From CAWHOW01 sp050013795 (GTDB taxonomy: Bacteria > Bacteroidota > Bacteroidia > Bacteroidales > CG2-30-32-10): a stretch of 21,040 nucleotides of DNA. Positions 7,026 to 16,043 of the stretch are shown piece after piece (within the stretch, counting starts at the first letter, position 1; each line of letters begins with the position of its first letter). Below the pieces are notes generated by a model that saw only the letters and a list, made by a program, of their open reading frames with translations, made no database searches and was not told where the DNA came from. Position numbers and translations under genes: made by a program. The DNA is taken from positions 1 through 21,040 of the forward strand of contig JBEKEO010000033.1 of assembly GCA_050013795.1 (NCBI GenBank). Direction: 5' to 3'.

Positions 7026-8585
7026 TTACTCAAACCCTTGCAACTGTTGTTGTAGTATAATGCTGTTTTTATTGTTGGTAATATAGTCAGGCATTTGGCT
7101 ATCGGAGGTTTCAAAAATAACTATGGTCTTTCCTTTGCTTCTAACATCTTTGTATTGCGCCTCTGTAGGAATAAAATTATACGCGGGGAAACCGGTGTAA
7201 AACATAGCTTCAACATAATGCCTTCCTTTAACATTAAAAATAACTGAATTTCCGGGAAGAGAATCATTAAGCGTCAGGAATATTTCTTTATTGTGAGCAA
7301 GCATCCGCGTGTATTGATTATCGGTTTTCCACAACGTATGCTTTTCCTGTATCTTATTAATGTCAAGGTTCATAAATCCTGTAAAAACTATAATCAGGAA
7401 TAAAACAACGGAAATAATAATCTTTGGTATTCTTATTAATTCTATTTTAGAAAAAACAAAATCAATAATGCATGCAAGGCTCATAAAAACAGGCATGGCA
7501 ACTACAATCGGATAACTCTGCATTTTGGTTTTAGCCAGGGTATAAAACAAATAAATAATGATTGGAAAACTTACAAATGAAACTGCAATAAACTTATTCT
7601 TGATCTTTAAGTAAAGCAGAATCAATCCCGGCAAAAGAAGATACAGGACTAATTTTCCATACATAGTTCCAATATTATTAAAATGAAACCATACGCTCCC
7701 TGCATGGCCTTCCATAACGCGTGTAAAATGCATGGAATTATAATTAAACTCATATAAAGCATCAGCAGGATATTTAATAAAAGTAAATATCTGCCATGGT
7801 AAAATAATTATCAATGCAATAATGAAAGAAAAAATAATATCCTTGTATCTTTTTATTTCAGTTTTGTTGGAAAGAACAGAGTATATAAGCCATCCTGAAT
7901 ATACCAATAGCCCTGTTAGCCATTTGCAAATAACAGCGCCTCCTGAAAATACTCCGATTAAAATAATCCAATATTTCTTTCCCGAAACAATGTATTCGCT
8001 CCATGCCCAAATACTGGCAGATACATAAAACAGGAAAGCTATGTCGTTATGGTCAACATCCTGCCTTCCTGAAATAAGTTCTATCATGTAGAATGAAGTG
8101 GAAAATAAGAATGCCGTATAAAACCCGACTCTTTTACTTATCAATAATTTACCTGTTCTGTAACTGAATAGTATTAAAAAGCTGCTCAAAATAGCGCTGG
8201 GTAAGCGCAAGGTGAATTCTGAAACGCCGAACAACTTAAAACTTAAAGCAATCTGCCACAGAAATAGTGGTTGCTTGTGCAGCCAGATAATAGCATTATC
8301 CCAATGGTTATATGCCATATTGACTACAGGATCGTCATAAAGAGTGGGTCTTAATGGGTGGCTTAATAAGTTTTTAGCCACCAGCGCATGAAACCTTTCA
8401 TCCCATAGATTGAGAAATGGGTCAAGCAAAGCTGAGAACAGGTATATCCCAATAGTTCCTATGAATAGTATAATTAAAGCTTGTTTATATTGATTCCTGA
8501 GCTGAAAAACTATGCTTGAGATAACAAGTAAAGCGCCTACAGACAGAAGATATAATTGCTGGTTATCAAAGTATGTTTTAAACAT
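7026..8585 (-). CDS. Polytopic glycosyltransferase, GT39/ArnT-like (GT-C fold)
   Basis: This 519-residue integral membrane protein has about a dozen hydrophobic segments. The first large loop has NLWDERFHALVAKNLL with the acidic pair D62-E63, followed by HKQPLFLWQIALSFKLFGVSEF (from residue 103) and LRLPSA. This order is typical of ArnT and PMT-type GT-C enzymes, which move a sugar from a polyprenyl-phosphate donor to lipid A, protein or another acceptor on the outer face of the inner membrane. A second polar motif, SGRQDVDHND at 172-181, also fits. Donor and acceptor cannot be told. It lies 48 bases after the membrane protein gene at 8634-10100 on the same strand, probably in one operon. A partial -7 match (TACTTTTA) lies in that gap. 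Confidence 0.85.
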   Translation of the reverse strand: MFKTYFDNQQLYLLSVGALLVISSIVFQLRNQYKQALIILFIGTIGIYLFSALLDPFLNLWDERFHALVAKNLLSHPLRPTLYDDPVVNMAYNHWDNAIIWLHKQPLFLWQIALSFKLFGVSEFTLRLPSAILSSFLILFSYRTGKLLISKRVGFYTAFLFSTSFYMIELISGRQDVDHNDIAFLFYVSASIWAWSEYIVSGKKYWIILIGVFSGGAVICKWLTGLLVYSGWLIYSVLSNKTEIKRYKDIIFSFIIALIIILPWQIFTFIKYPADALYEFNYNSMHFTRVMEGHAGSVWFHFNNIGTMYGKLVLYLLLPGLILLYLKIKNKFIAVSFVSFPIIIYLFYTLAKTKMQSYPIVVAMPVFMSLACIIDFVFSKIELIRIPKIIISVVLFLIIVFTGFMNLDINKIQEKHTLWKTDNQYTRMLAHNKEIFLTLNDSLPGNSVIFNVKGRHYVEAMFYTGFPAYNFIPTEAQYKDVRSKGKTIVIFETSDSQMPDYITNNKNSIILQQQLQGFE

Positions 8586-8633
8586 AAGCTAAAAGTAGGT
8601 TTGAGAAGAGAAATAATATATAAAAGTATTACA

Positions 8634-10100
8634 TTATTTCACTTTTCTATATTTACACACATCACAATCGCCAATATTAAATTCAGTTCCATCTTTTATC
8701 AGCAGTCGACCAAACTGGGTCAAAGAATCAGGAAATGATGATAACCACATGTCTTTGATTATATAAATATTCTTTTGCCGAAATACTTCATCAACTATAT
8801 CGTAATTTTTAACAGTTGACTGATCATTAGGTGTTGCTATTATTGAATCAGGATTAGGACAGGAAGTAATATAAGAGTTCCAGTATTCTGAAATAACACC
8901 TATTTTCCCAAGCTTTTTAAATTCATCAACTATTTCTATCTTGGGTTTAAGTGTTTTAGGCCAGATATATTTAAGGTTATATATAGTTCCAATTCCACCA
9001 ATAAATACGGTTAAAATAATAAATATCTTAAAAAGGTGTTCATGAGTTTTTTTAACAACTAAATTGTCAAATAATAGTAATAATGCAAAAGAAAAAGCAA
9101 TATAAGTACAAGTAAAATACCTTCTGGGACAATTATTTAAGAACGTCCATTTAGAAATGATAATAATAATAAAAAGAATAATTGCATCTGAGAAAAAATA
9201 AATAACCCATTTCTTTGTTGAGTCTTTAATTTTAACTTTTCGCAAAACAGTAAAAGAATATCCAATAATAATTATGACCAAATATGTATATATGCTTGTA
9301 AAAGGTTCATTCGCTTTAAACAAAAGCATATCGGAAATAGTGTTAATAAAAATTATAATGGATTGTTTAATCGTTTTCAAATCGCTGAATGTGGCATAAT
9401 CTTGTTTGCTATATGAAATGTTTTTTGCATAATGAATAAAAATATAACCAACAAGAACACCGATTAATGTATAATATAATTTTGGATTCTTAAAAGCGAA
9501 TTTCGTCAACTTATTTGCTTTTAAATAATAAAATAATTGAATGCTTAACAATAAAAAAACCGATACTAAGGCCATATCAGAAACCCAAACTGATGCAATT
9601 AAAACTACTGTTATCATTGATAAAATGAAATGATATTTGAATATTCTTTTTTGTATAGCTTCTTTATCACTTAAGCACAATAAATAACATGCAATTGCTA
9701 TTAAACTATAATGAATACCAAATGCAAACTGTGTTACATCAATAAGTCTCATTGGCGGGAAAAACCAAATGATTGCAAAGTTTATTTTATAAAAGTTAGA
9801 TTTAAGAAATGTGGAGAATGCTAAAAATCCTAATAATAGTATAGTATAATGTGTTATTGCTTCAGATGTTAATGCGGAAAGTTTAAAAATGCAAAATGGA
9901 ATTTGACCTATTAATGGAATCATACTGCCCATTCTGTTTTGACCCCAAAAATATAAATCGTTGGGAAAATTAAAGTGATTAATCATCAAAACAGTTACAG
10001 CATTATCAGAATTTAGAAGTGGATAGAACAAGGATGAATAGGAACAAAAAGATAATATAAATATCAAACCTATAATAATATAATATAATATCTTCTTCAT
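8634..10100 (-). CDS. Polytopic membrane protein of unknown function, possibly GT-C-like
   Basis: This 488-residue protein has roughly ten hydrophobic segments, an N-terminal membrane anchor, and a polar C-terminal part of about 100 residues with several cysteines (TSCPNPDS, GDCDVCKYRK). An acidic residue after the first segment (D32 in LLNSDNAVTVLM) and the overall plan resemble GT-C glycosyltransferases, as does its neighbour, but no family motif is firm. Its DNA is clearly more AT-rich than that of the flanking genes, with many AAA, ATA and TTA codons. This hints at a different origin or weak constraint. On the minus strand TAAATTTG (10119-10112) matches the -7 consensus but would leave a leader of only a few bases. 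Confidence 0.7.
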   Translation of the reverse strand: MKKILYYIIIGLIFILSFCSYSSLFYPLLNSDNAVTVLMINHFNFPNDLYFWGQNRMGSMIPLIGQIPFCIFKLSALTSEAITHYTILLLGFLAFSTFLKSNFYKINFAIIWFFPPMRLIDVTQFAFGIHYSLIAIACYLLCLSDKEAIQKRIFKYHFILSMITVVLIASVWVSDMALVSVFLLLSIQLFYYLKANKLTKFAFKNPKLYYTLIGVLVGYIFIHYAKNISYSKQDYATFSDLKTIKQSIIIFINTISDMLLFKANEPFTSIYTYLVIIIIGYSFTVLRKVKIKDSTKKWVIYFFSDAIILFIIIIISKWTFLNNCPRRYFTCTYIAFSFALLLLFDNLVVKKTHEHLFKIFIILTVFIGGIGTIYNLKYIWPKTLKPKIEIVDEFKKLGKIGVISEYWNSYITSCPNPDSIIATPNDQSTVKNYDIVDEVFRQKNIYIIKDMWLSSFPDSLTQFGRLLIKDGTEFNIGDCDVCKYRKVK

Positions 10101-10218
10101 TTTTTAAAAAACAAATTTATATATATAAATGGAAAAAAGATTTGATTTAGCAAAGTTCATCTTATTTGACAAATATCAGGATAAATTATTTTTTTCTTTC
10201 AAATCATACAAAAAGTTA

Positions 10219-10226
10219 TATTTTTG
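10219..10226 (+). promoter_or_regulatory. Bacteroidetes -7 box for the DUF4412-like gene
   Basis: TATTTTTG is a full TAnnTTTG match. It overlaps the TTG at 10224, which therefore cannot be the start codon, and supports the ATG at 10263 about 30 bases after the likely transcription start. Confidence 0.5.
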
Positions 10227-10262
10227 CGAAGAAATAGAATAACAAATACTAAAAAAACCTAT

Positions 10263-10955
10263 ATGAAAAACTTCTTACGTTTAGTTATTGCTATTGTGGC
10301 AGTAATTTTATTCACCCAAACCTCATTTGCCCAAAAGTCATCTAAACCTTTTATGGGAACCATCGCTTTCAACATTACCTACAGAGGCGATGTAAGTCCA
10401 GCCCAGAAAGGCATGCTGCCAACAACATCAACAGTCACCATTAAAGATTGTAAAACCAAAACAGAAGTTGTTTCTGGCCCGGTTACCACGACTGCCATTA
10501 ACGATGGTTCAACCAAAATAGAAACTATTCTGATTGATTATATGGAAACAAAGGTTGCCTATAAATTAACTGCACAGGATTTGGCAGATGGAATGGCTAA
10601 AGTCCCCTCACCTACCGTTAACATTACTAAAGAAACAAAAGTCATTAGCGGCTTCACCTGCAAGCAAGCCATTTTAACAACCAAGCAGGATGACGGCACT
10701 TCTAACATCGATACCGTTTATTTTTCGGATGAAATAGGCTGCAAAGACCTTAATTTTGCCGAACCTACCTTTAAAGACATACCCGGTGCGGTTCTTCAAT
10801 ATACTCAATTCACCCCCCAGATAAGCGCAACCTCCGTTTATACTGTAAAGGAAATAAAGAAATCTAAAGTATCCGACAATATATTCCTTATTCCAAGCGA
10901 TTATAAAGAAGTTACGAAAGATGAATTAAAGAAAATGTTTGGAGGCGGAGAATAG
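10263..10955 (+). CDS. Exported DUF4412-like protein of unknown function
   Basis: This 230-residue protein has a signal peptide (MKNFLRLVIAIVAVILFTQTSFAQ). The mature part has the plan of DUF4412/GLPGLI-type Bacteroidetes exported proteins: an early strand MGTIAFNITYRG, a middle part with TKVISGFTCKQAILTTKQDDG, where a conserved GFTCKQA is followed by strands and DTVYFSDEIGC, and a C-terminal KLNIFLIP-like segment (SDNIFLIPSDYKEV). It is probably periplasmic or outer-membrane associated, with no catalytic residues that I can point to. It stands alone with its own -7 box and is closed by a strong terminator at 10972-11004, so it is a single-gene unit. The longer TTG-started frame from 10224 is rejected because that TTG lies in the promoter. 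Confidence 0.7.
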   Translation: MKNFLRLVIAIVAVILFTQTSFAQKSSKPFMGTIAFNITYRGDVSPAQKGMLPTTSTVTIKDCKTKTEVVSGPVTTTAINDGSTKIETILIDYMETKVAYKLTAQDLADGMAKVPSPTVNITKETKVISGFTCKQAILTTKQDDGTSNIDTVYFSDEIGCKDLNFAEPTFKDIPGAVLQYTQFTPQISATSVYTVKEIKKSKVSDNIFLIPSDYKEVTKDELKKMFGGGE

Positions 10956-10971
10956 TAACAAAAGACTTTAC

Positions 10972-11004
10972 AAAAAAAATCCCCCGTAAAGGGGGATTTT
11001 TTTT
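10972..11004. terminator. Strong rho-independent terminator
   Basis: Fourteen bases pair perfectly with fourteen: eight A, one T and five C, then loop GTAAA, then five G, one A and eight T. The GC core followed by T8 is a classic terminator for the gene ending at 10955. It is symmetric, so it could also stop transcription from the other side, though no gene there needs it. Confidence 0.92.
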
Positions 11005-11019
11005 GTTCATAATAAACCG

Positions 11020-11048
11020 TTGATTGAAAAAGTATTTTTTTACCTTTG
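11020..11048 (+). promoter_or_regulatory. Bacteroidetes promoter of ftsK
   Basis: TTG at 11020-11022, then an 18-base gap, then TACCTTTG at 11041-11048 (TAnnTTTG). Both elements and the spacing fit the Bacteroidetes sigma factor consensus. The ftsK ATG follows 22 bases after the box. Confidence 0.7.
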
Positions 11049-11070
11049 CAAATCAGGAATAAGGCTATAA

Positions 11071-13617
11071 ATGGCAGACAGAATAAACAAGTTTCAGAAA
11101 AATACGCTTAAAAACGAAGAAAACTCTTCGCCTGAGCCCCCTGAAGAAAAGATCCCCAAGGCTAAAAAGGTTAAAGAACCCAAGGTAAAGGAAGCTAAGG
11201 AAAAAGTCCCAAGCAATAGGTTTGCATTCTTTAAAGACGAACGCCTTCATAAAGTATTAGGACTTTTTTTCCTGCTTGCTGCATGTTATTTTTTGTTTGC
11301 GTTTATTTCTTATTTTCTTACTTGGGAAACCGATGATCATAATTCTTCAAGATTAGCATTAGATTTTTTATTTGATAAAAATGCAGCTGCTCAAAATTGG
11401 ATGGGGCGCATGGGATTTGTAGTCTCAAACATGTTTATTAAAGAATCATTTGGTGTTGCATCTTTTCTTTTTGTTCTCCTGTTTCTTGTTACGGGTTTAA
11501 AGCTTTTCCTTAACATAAAGTTACTTCCTATCGGGCTTACATACAAATATTCATTCTTCGGGTTAATATGGGTTTCGGTTGCGTGCGGATATATCTTCTT
11601 TACCAAACCAGAATATATTATTCTTGGCGGTATTTTCGGCTACGAATCGAATTTATGGCTTCAGGGAATCCTTGGTTATTTAGGGACAGGATTGCTGCTG
11701 TTATTTTCTCTGTTGAGTTTTTTAATCATAGCATACAACCTGTCTTTCAGATGGTATAAGAAAAAAATGAATGAAATAAAGGAAGAAATTAAGGAGGAAA
11801 CTGTTATTGATGAAGACAATGGTGATAAAGTAATTTCCAATAAAACTCTTAATAAAAATACGCTAAAAGATGGTGAAGACGTATCTTTAGACTTAGAAAA
11901 ATCCACTATTGAATTGGAAGTAAGCAAGGGTGAAGATGATGAAAAGAAGGAAATAACTGATGATATCAAACTTGTTGAAAAAGAAAAGAAAACAAATGGT
12001 AGCGATTCAGGAGATGTTGAATTAATAGTTGAACCAACAAATATTTTCATTCCCAAGATAGAAGAATCCGAGGAAAAACTTGCTGAAAAACTGGTTGCCG
12101 AATTAGGTCCTTTTGATCCCAAACTCGACTTACGCGATTTTAAACTTCCATCCGTAAACCTGCTGGATGATTATGAAAGCAATACTGTCGGTGTTCAGAA
12201 AGAAGAGCTGGAAGCCAACAAGAACCGCATTGTTGAAACACTCAACAACTATGCAATACAGATCGAAAAAATCAAAGCTACTATCGGTCCTACTGTAACA
12301 CTTTATGAAATTGTTCCTGCTGCAGGTGTCAGGATATCAAGGATAAAGAATCTTGAAGACGATATAGCTTTAAGCCTTTCTGCATTAGGTATCCGTATTA
12401 TTGCTCCTATTCCAGGAAAAGGCACTATAGGTATTGAAGTTCCGAATCAGCGCCCTGAAATTGTTTCCATGAAGTCCATATTGTCTTCGGATAAATTCCT
12501 GAACAATAATTTTGAATTACCAGTTGGACTTGGAAAGACCATTTCAAATGAAAGCTATGTAGCCGACCTTACCAAAATGCCCCATTTGCTTGTTGCAGGA
12601 GCAACAGGACAGGGAAAATCGGTTGGATTGAATGCCGTTCTTACTTCATTGCTTTTCAAAAAACATCCTTCACAGCTTAAATTCGTCCTGATAGACCCGA
12701 AAAGAGTTGAGTTAACATTATATTCCAAGATAGAAAGGCATTACCTTGCAAAGCTTCCCGATATTGAAAATGCAATAGTAACCGATACTAAACAAGTAGT
12801 AAGGACGCTTAATTCGCTTTGCATTGAAATGGACCTGCGTCTGGACCTGATGCATGATGCTAGAGTAAGGAACATTAAGGAATATAACGAGAAGTTTATA
12901 GCACGAAGACTTAATCCTAATGAAGGGCATCGTTTTCTTCCCTATATAGTACTGATTGTTGACGAATTTGCCGACCTTATCATAATGGCAGGCAGGGAAA
13001 TTGAAACGCCTATCACACGACTTGCACAACTTTCAAGAGCTATAGGCATTCACCTGATAATTGCCACACAAAGGCCTTCTGTAAATATCATTACAGGCAC
13101 TATTAAAGCAAACTTCCCTGCACGACTTGCTTATAGAGTAATTTCCAAGATAGATTCACGTACAATCCTTGATACAGGCGGAGCAGATCAGCTTATAGGT
13201 CGCGGAGACATGCTGCTTTCAACCGGAAGCGACATTATCCGCCTGCAATGCGCTTTTGTCGATATACATGAAGTGGAAAAAATCACTGAATTTATCGGGG
13301 AGCAACGTGGTTATCCTAATACTTTCACTCTGCCTGAATACAATGAAGAAAACAATGAAGAAACTAAAAACCTTGACCCTTCAGAAAGAGATGAATTATT
13401 TGAAGAAGCGGCAAGGATCATTGTTACTCACCAGCAGGGCTCCACTTCCCTTTTGCAGAGAAAACTTAAGCTTGGCTATAACCGTGCAGGAAGAATAGTT
13501 GACCAGCTGGAATCGGCCGGAATCATCGGACCATTCGAAGGGAGTAAGGCGAGAGAAGTAAAAATTAAAGACAGTGAAAGTTTGGAACAATATTTGAGAA
13601 GCTTACAAAAGAATTAA
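11071..13617 (+). CDS. ftsK: DNA translocase FtsK/SpoIIIE
   Basis: FtsK is the septum-located motor that pumps chromosome ends apart and activates XerCD recombination during division. In this 848-residue protein a Lys/Pro-rich head (1-50) is followed by about four membrane segments (60-84, 128-148, 160-177, 197-222), then a charged acidic/lysine linker (230-345), then the motor. Walker A is GATGQGKS at 510-517 and Walker B is LIVDEF at 628-633. The arginine-rich LSRAIGIHLIIATQRPS at 654-670 is the family signature. The C-terminal gamma winged helix (about 772-840) with LLQRKLKLGYNRAGRIVDQLE should read the polar KOPS-like DNA motifs. Length and domain order are normal for Bacteroidetes. It has a good promoter of its own and probably carries the lolA-like gene, 12 bases downstream, in its transcript. 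Confidence 0.96.
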   Translation: MADRINKFQKNTLKNEENSSPEPPEEKIPKAKKVKEPKVKEAKEKVPSNRFAFFKDERLHKVLGLFFLLAACYFLFAFISYFLTWETDDHNSSRLALDFLFDKNAAAQNWMGRMGFVVSNMFIKESFGVASFLFVLLFLVTGLKLFLNIKLLPIGLTYKYSFFGLIWVSVACGYIFFTKPEYIILGGIFGYESNLWLQGILGYLGTGLLLLFSLLSFLIIAYNLSFRWYKKKMNEIKEEIKEETVIDEDNGDKVISNKTLNKNTLKDGEDVSLDLEKSTIELEVSKGEDDEKKEITDDIKLVEKEKKTNGSDSGDVELIVEPTNIFIPKIEESEEKLAEKLVAELGPFDPKLDLRDFKLPSVNLLDDYESNTVGVQKEELEANKNRIVETLNNYAIQIEKIKATIGPTVTLYEIVPAAGVRISRIKNLEDDIALSLSALGIRIIAPIPGKGTIGIEVPNQRPEIVSMKSILSSDKFLNNNFELPVGLGKTISNESYVADLTKMPHLLVAGATGQGKSVGLNAVLTSLLFKKHPSQLKFVLIDPKRVELTLYSKIERHYLAKLPDIENAIVTDTKQVVRTLNSLCIEMDLRLDLMHDARVRNIKEYNEKFIARRLNPNEGHRFLPYIVLIVDEFADLIIMAGREIETPITRLAQLSRAIGIHLIIATQRPSVNIITGTIKANFPARLAYRVISKIDSRTILDTGGADQLIGRGDMLLSTGSDIIRLQCAFVDIHEVEKITEFIGEQRGYPNTFTLPEYNEENNEETKNLDPSERDELFEEAARIIVTHQQGSTSLLQRKLKLGYNRAGRIVDQLESAGIIGPFEGSKAREVKIKDSESLEQYLRSLQKN

Positions 13618-13629
13618 AATAACATTTAT

Positions 13630-13749
13630 ATGAAAAAAATAAAATATCTGCTGCTGACTACTTTGCTTCTTAGTATATGAGGGATAAAAGTTAATGCACA
13701 AATTGATGATTCGAAAGCGAAGACAATACTTGACGGTGTTAGCGCTAAA
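13630..13749 (+). other. Signal-peptide portion of the lolA-like gene, broken by an in-frame TGA
   Basis: An ATG at 13630, 12 bases after the ftsK stop, opens MKKIKYLLLTTLLLSI, then a TGA at 13678-13680 (codon 17), then GIKVNAQIDDSKAK in the same frame, which continues straight into the open part from 13750. Ignoring the TGA gives a normal signal peptide with cleavage after NAQ. A single change of TGG (Trp) to TGA explains it. It could be a true nonsense mutation, a sequence error, or read-through. Confidence 0.75.
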
Positions 13750-14283
13750 ATGAAATCATACACTACCATTAAAATTGAGTTTTCTTATACAATGATGAAT
13801 ACCAAAACAAACGTAAATGAAACTAAATCAGGAACCATACAGATAAAAGGAAATAAATATCATCTTGAAATAGGTGGACAAACGGTGTTCTGTGACGGAA
13901 AAACAGTATGGACTTATATTAAAGATGACAATGAAGTTAATATTAACAATGTTTCCACTCAGGATGATGCAATTAACCCAACTACAATATTAAATAACTA
14001 CAGCCTGAATTATAAACCGAAATGGATAAAAGAAGTCATTGACGGTGGTAAAACAATCGAAATAATTGATATGACCCCGATAAAAGGCAAATCATATTAT
14101 AAAGTGCGCCTGAACATTGATAAGGTAGCCCAGCAGATTACCAGCACCATTGTATACGATAAAAACGGTTCAACCTACACCTATACCATAAGTAAATTTA
14201 CTAGTAACTTAACAATGGATGATGCTTTATTCACATTTAACAAAGCAAATTATCCAAACGTTGAAACGAATGATATGCGTTAA
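13750..14283 (+). CDS. lolA: LolA-like outer-membrane lipoprotein carrier protein (5' part interrupted upstream)
   Basis: The open part is 177 residues and begins MKSYTTIKIEFSYTMMN. LolA is a periplasmic carrier that takes lipoproteins from the LolCDE transporter to the outer membrane. The half-barrel pattern is visible: a long first helix with SAKMKSYTTIKIEFSY, strands with GTIQIKGNKYHLEIGG, then TVFCDGKTVWTYIKDDNEVNIN, the typical stretch in which the expected core residue W appears in VWTY. The first helix begins upstream at 13700 or so and the signal peptide is interrupted by a TGA at 13678. From the ATG at 13750 the product would lack both the signal peptide and the first helix's beginning, and so would not reach the periplasm. 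Location directly after ftsK is a common Bacteroidetes arrangement. Confidence 0.72.
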   Translation: MKSYTTIKIEFSYTMMNTKTNVNETKSGTIQIKGNKYHLEIGGQTVFCDGKTVWTYIKDDNEVNINNVSTQDDAINPTTILNNYSLNYKPKWIKEVIDGGKTIEIIDMTPIKGKSYYKVRLNIDKVAQQITSTIVYDKNGSTYTYTISKFTSNLTMDDALFTFNKANYPNVETNDMR

Positions 14284-14301
14284 AAGAATTGGTTATTGGA
14301 T

Positions 14302-15999
14302 TTACTCTAACCCGATTTTATTAAAATAGAAAACTGTACGTTTACCTTTATTGGTTTGGTCGTTCTTTATCTTCTGATAGCCCCAGGTAAGGAAATAATT
14401 ATCATACCAAAAGTCCATGTCGCTTGACCAGTCTTCTTTAACCTGGTCGTTTTCGTAAGTAGTTTCAATTTTGTTTTCTTCCTTGCCCTGCACCACTTTA
14501 TCACCTTCTATGATCTGCGATTTAATAAATCCACCATAACTATATGCAAGCACAATATCATTATCATTATCGATGGTCATAACTTTAACACGTTCTTTCA
14601 AGTTAAGGGTTAGAATATCCTGTATCGGAAAACAGTTATCCCAAAGCAATTCACCATCTTTATCAAAATCGGCGATAATAGCATGGGTGTACCTGTATCC
14701 AACAAAAACCGTTGTGCAATGCTGTATCGGGAAACCGTTAGAAGCATATGTAGTGTAACATTGGGTTTGAAATTCCGGATAATACGCTTCTCCAATAAGT
14801 ATGTACTCGTCATTTCGTTTAATGATATTATGAGTAAGGATATTGTAATTAACATCCAGTTCTTCTCCTCTCTTTTCAGCCCTGTTTTTTCTTTTAATCG
14901 CCTGCTTCATTTCTCCAGGATCCATGTATGAAAGGAAGTTCTCAAATTTCGAAAAAGAATAAAACTTAATAGTATCCTGCTGCCCTTCGTTAAACTTGCT
15001 GAAATATATCCCTTCCGAATTCGTTGTCATCCCTGTGGCATCGCTCGATGCGGGATTAAGCACCAAACCACTTATAAACTGGCTATCATAAGTCCCTATC
15101 ATTATGGCCTCATTATCGCTTATTTTTTCATATTTTGCAGATGATATCATTTTCCCTACTGTCGGATTTAAAGTGGTGGTTTTTATCAATTGCCCATCTT
15201 CCGAGTAATCGTTTATGTATTGAATAAGCAATTTAGATGAGGGTTTATTTCGTATGAATGTTTTGATAAACGAGGGAGTGTTATCCACAACATTTGAACT
15301 TAGTATAAGAGTATTTCCTTTATATTTCACAGGGATAATGGAATACTTACTGCTTCCGAGGTCAATATTTACAATTAACGATTTATATTTATATACCGTA
15401 AGTCCTGTAATTGCAGGAATACAGGTAAACGTAAAGCACGATTGCAGACAGGCGGCGACGCTGCCCGGATCAGTCAAACCCATGATGGATGCTTTGTTAT
15501 TGATAACCACAAAATCTCTTACCGACAACGTTTGCGGAAATTTTCCGAGTATGGTTGTATTTGTTCCGGTTTCAGTATTCACACTAACTATCTGGAAAGA
15601 GCCGCTAACTTCATTTGAGCTAAGGTATGCCGTGCTCCCCATGCGCTTTATGTATCCAAGCAATACATAAAGAATGTCGCTCTTTTCATCCACATAGTAT
15701 TTTATCATTGATGAAGAAGGAGGAATAGGTACTTCCTTGGTCCATTCTTCTTTCAGGTTGTTGTTATATTTCGAAAATTCCCATATTTTTTTGCCATTCG
15801 AACGTTCATCGCTTTCGTAAAACATTATCAGCCCATCGGCTCCTAAAGGAACCACATTATAATTATCCGAACCTTTTTTGGCTTCAATCTCAACCCTTAA
15901 TGGTTTTGTTTTTTGAGCAAAAACTGATACAACCATCAAAGCCATTATACTTGCTATAAACGATTTGATTAGAAATTTAGTAACGTTATTTTTGTTCAC
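14302..15999 (-). CDS. Exported protein of unknown function, possible beta-propeller
   Basis: This 565-residue protein begins with a signal peptide (MNKNNVTKFLIKSFIASIMA, cleavage near VFAQ). The body is beta-rich with recurring stretches such as LIMFYESDER, ILYVLLGYIKR, SKLLIQYIND and EYILIGEAYYP, which would suit a propeller or repeated blades, but I recognise no domain. Two cysteine pairs occur (CLQSCFTFTC and QCYTTYASNGFPIQHC). I chose the GTG at 15999: the longer reading from GTG at 16017 begins inside the -7 box TATCTTTG (16024-16017), before transcription could start. No in-frame ATG lies near. It is convergent with the lolA-like gene 18 bases away, and 26 to 44 bases downstream of the TPR gene, in the same direction. 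Confidence 0.65.
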   Translation of the reverse strand: MNKNNVTKFLIKSFIASIMALMVVSVFAQKTKPLRVEIEAKKGSDNYNVVPLGADGLIMFYESDERSNGKKIWEFSKYNNNLKEEWTKEVPIPPSSSMIKYYVDEKSDILYVLLGYIKRMGSTAYLSSNEVSGSFQIVSVNTETGTNTTILGKFPQTLSVRDFVVINNKASIMGLTDPGSVAACLQSCFTFTCIPAITGLTVYKYKSLIVNIDLGSSKYSIIPVKYKGNTLILSSNVVDNTPSFIKTFIRNKPSSKLLIQYINDYSEDGQLIKTTTLNPTVGKMISSAKYEKISDNEAIMIGTYDSQFISGLVLNPASSDATGMTTNSEGIYFSKFNEGQQDTIKFYSFSKFENFLSYMDPGEMKQAIKRKNRAEKRGEELDVNYNILTHNIIKRNDEYILIGEAYYPEFQTQCYTTYASNGFPIQHCTTVFVGYRYTHAIIADFDKDGELLWDNCFPIQDILTLNLKERVKVMTIDNDNDIVLAYSYGGFIKSQIIEGDKVVQGKEENKIETTYENDQVKEDWSSDMDFWYDNYFLTWGYQKIKNDQTNKGKRTVFYFNKIGLE

Positions 16000-16016
16000 T
16001 AAAACATATTTGTTCA

Positions 16017-16024
16017 CAAAGATA
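16017..16024 (-). promoter_or_regulatory. Bacteroidetes -7 box before the 14302-15999 gene
   Basis: On the minus strand this reads TATCTTTG, a full TAnnTTTG match. It implies a separate promoter for the long exported protein although the upstream gene ends only about 20 bases before. It decides the start codon (GTG 15999). No TTG at -33. Confidence 0.4.
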
Positions 16025-16043
16025 TATAAATTCAGTATTTCTT

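Noticed and set aside
6730..7086. Plus-strand 118-residue heptad-repeat frame (MSSLHDL type)
   Set aside because: It runs into the end of the glycosyltransferase gene on the other strand and is open only because a 21-bp repeat has no stop. The minus frame is a somewhat better candidate.
10224..10262. TTG start of the DUF4412-like gene at 10224
   Set aside because: It lies within the -7 box at 10219-10226; the signal peptide starts at the ATG at 10263.
11676..12122. Serine-rich minus-strand frame within ftsK
   Set aside because: It is the antisense shadow of the acidic/lysine linker of FtsK.
13678..13680. Genetic-code change with TGA read as Trp or Gly
   Set aside because: TGA also ends the decarboxylase gene and the yidD-like gene (with an ATGA overlap), and no other internal TGA is seen in the window.
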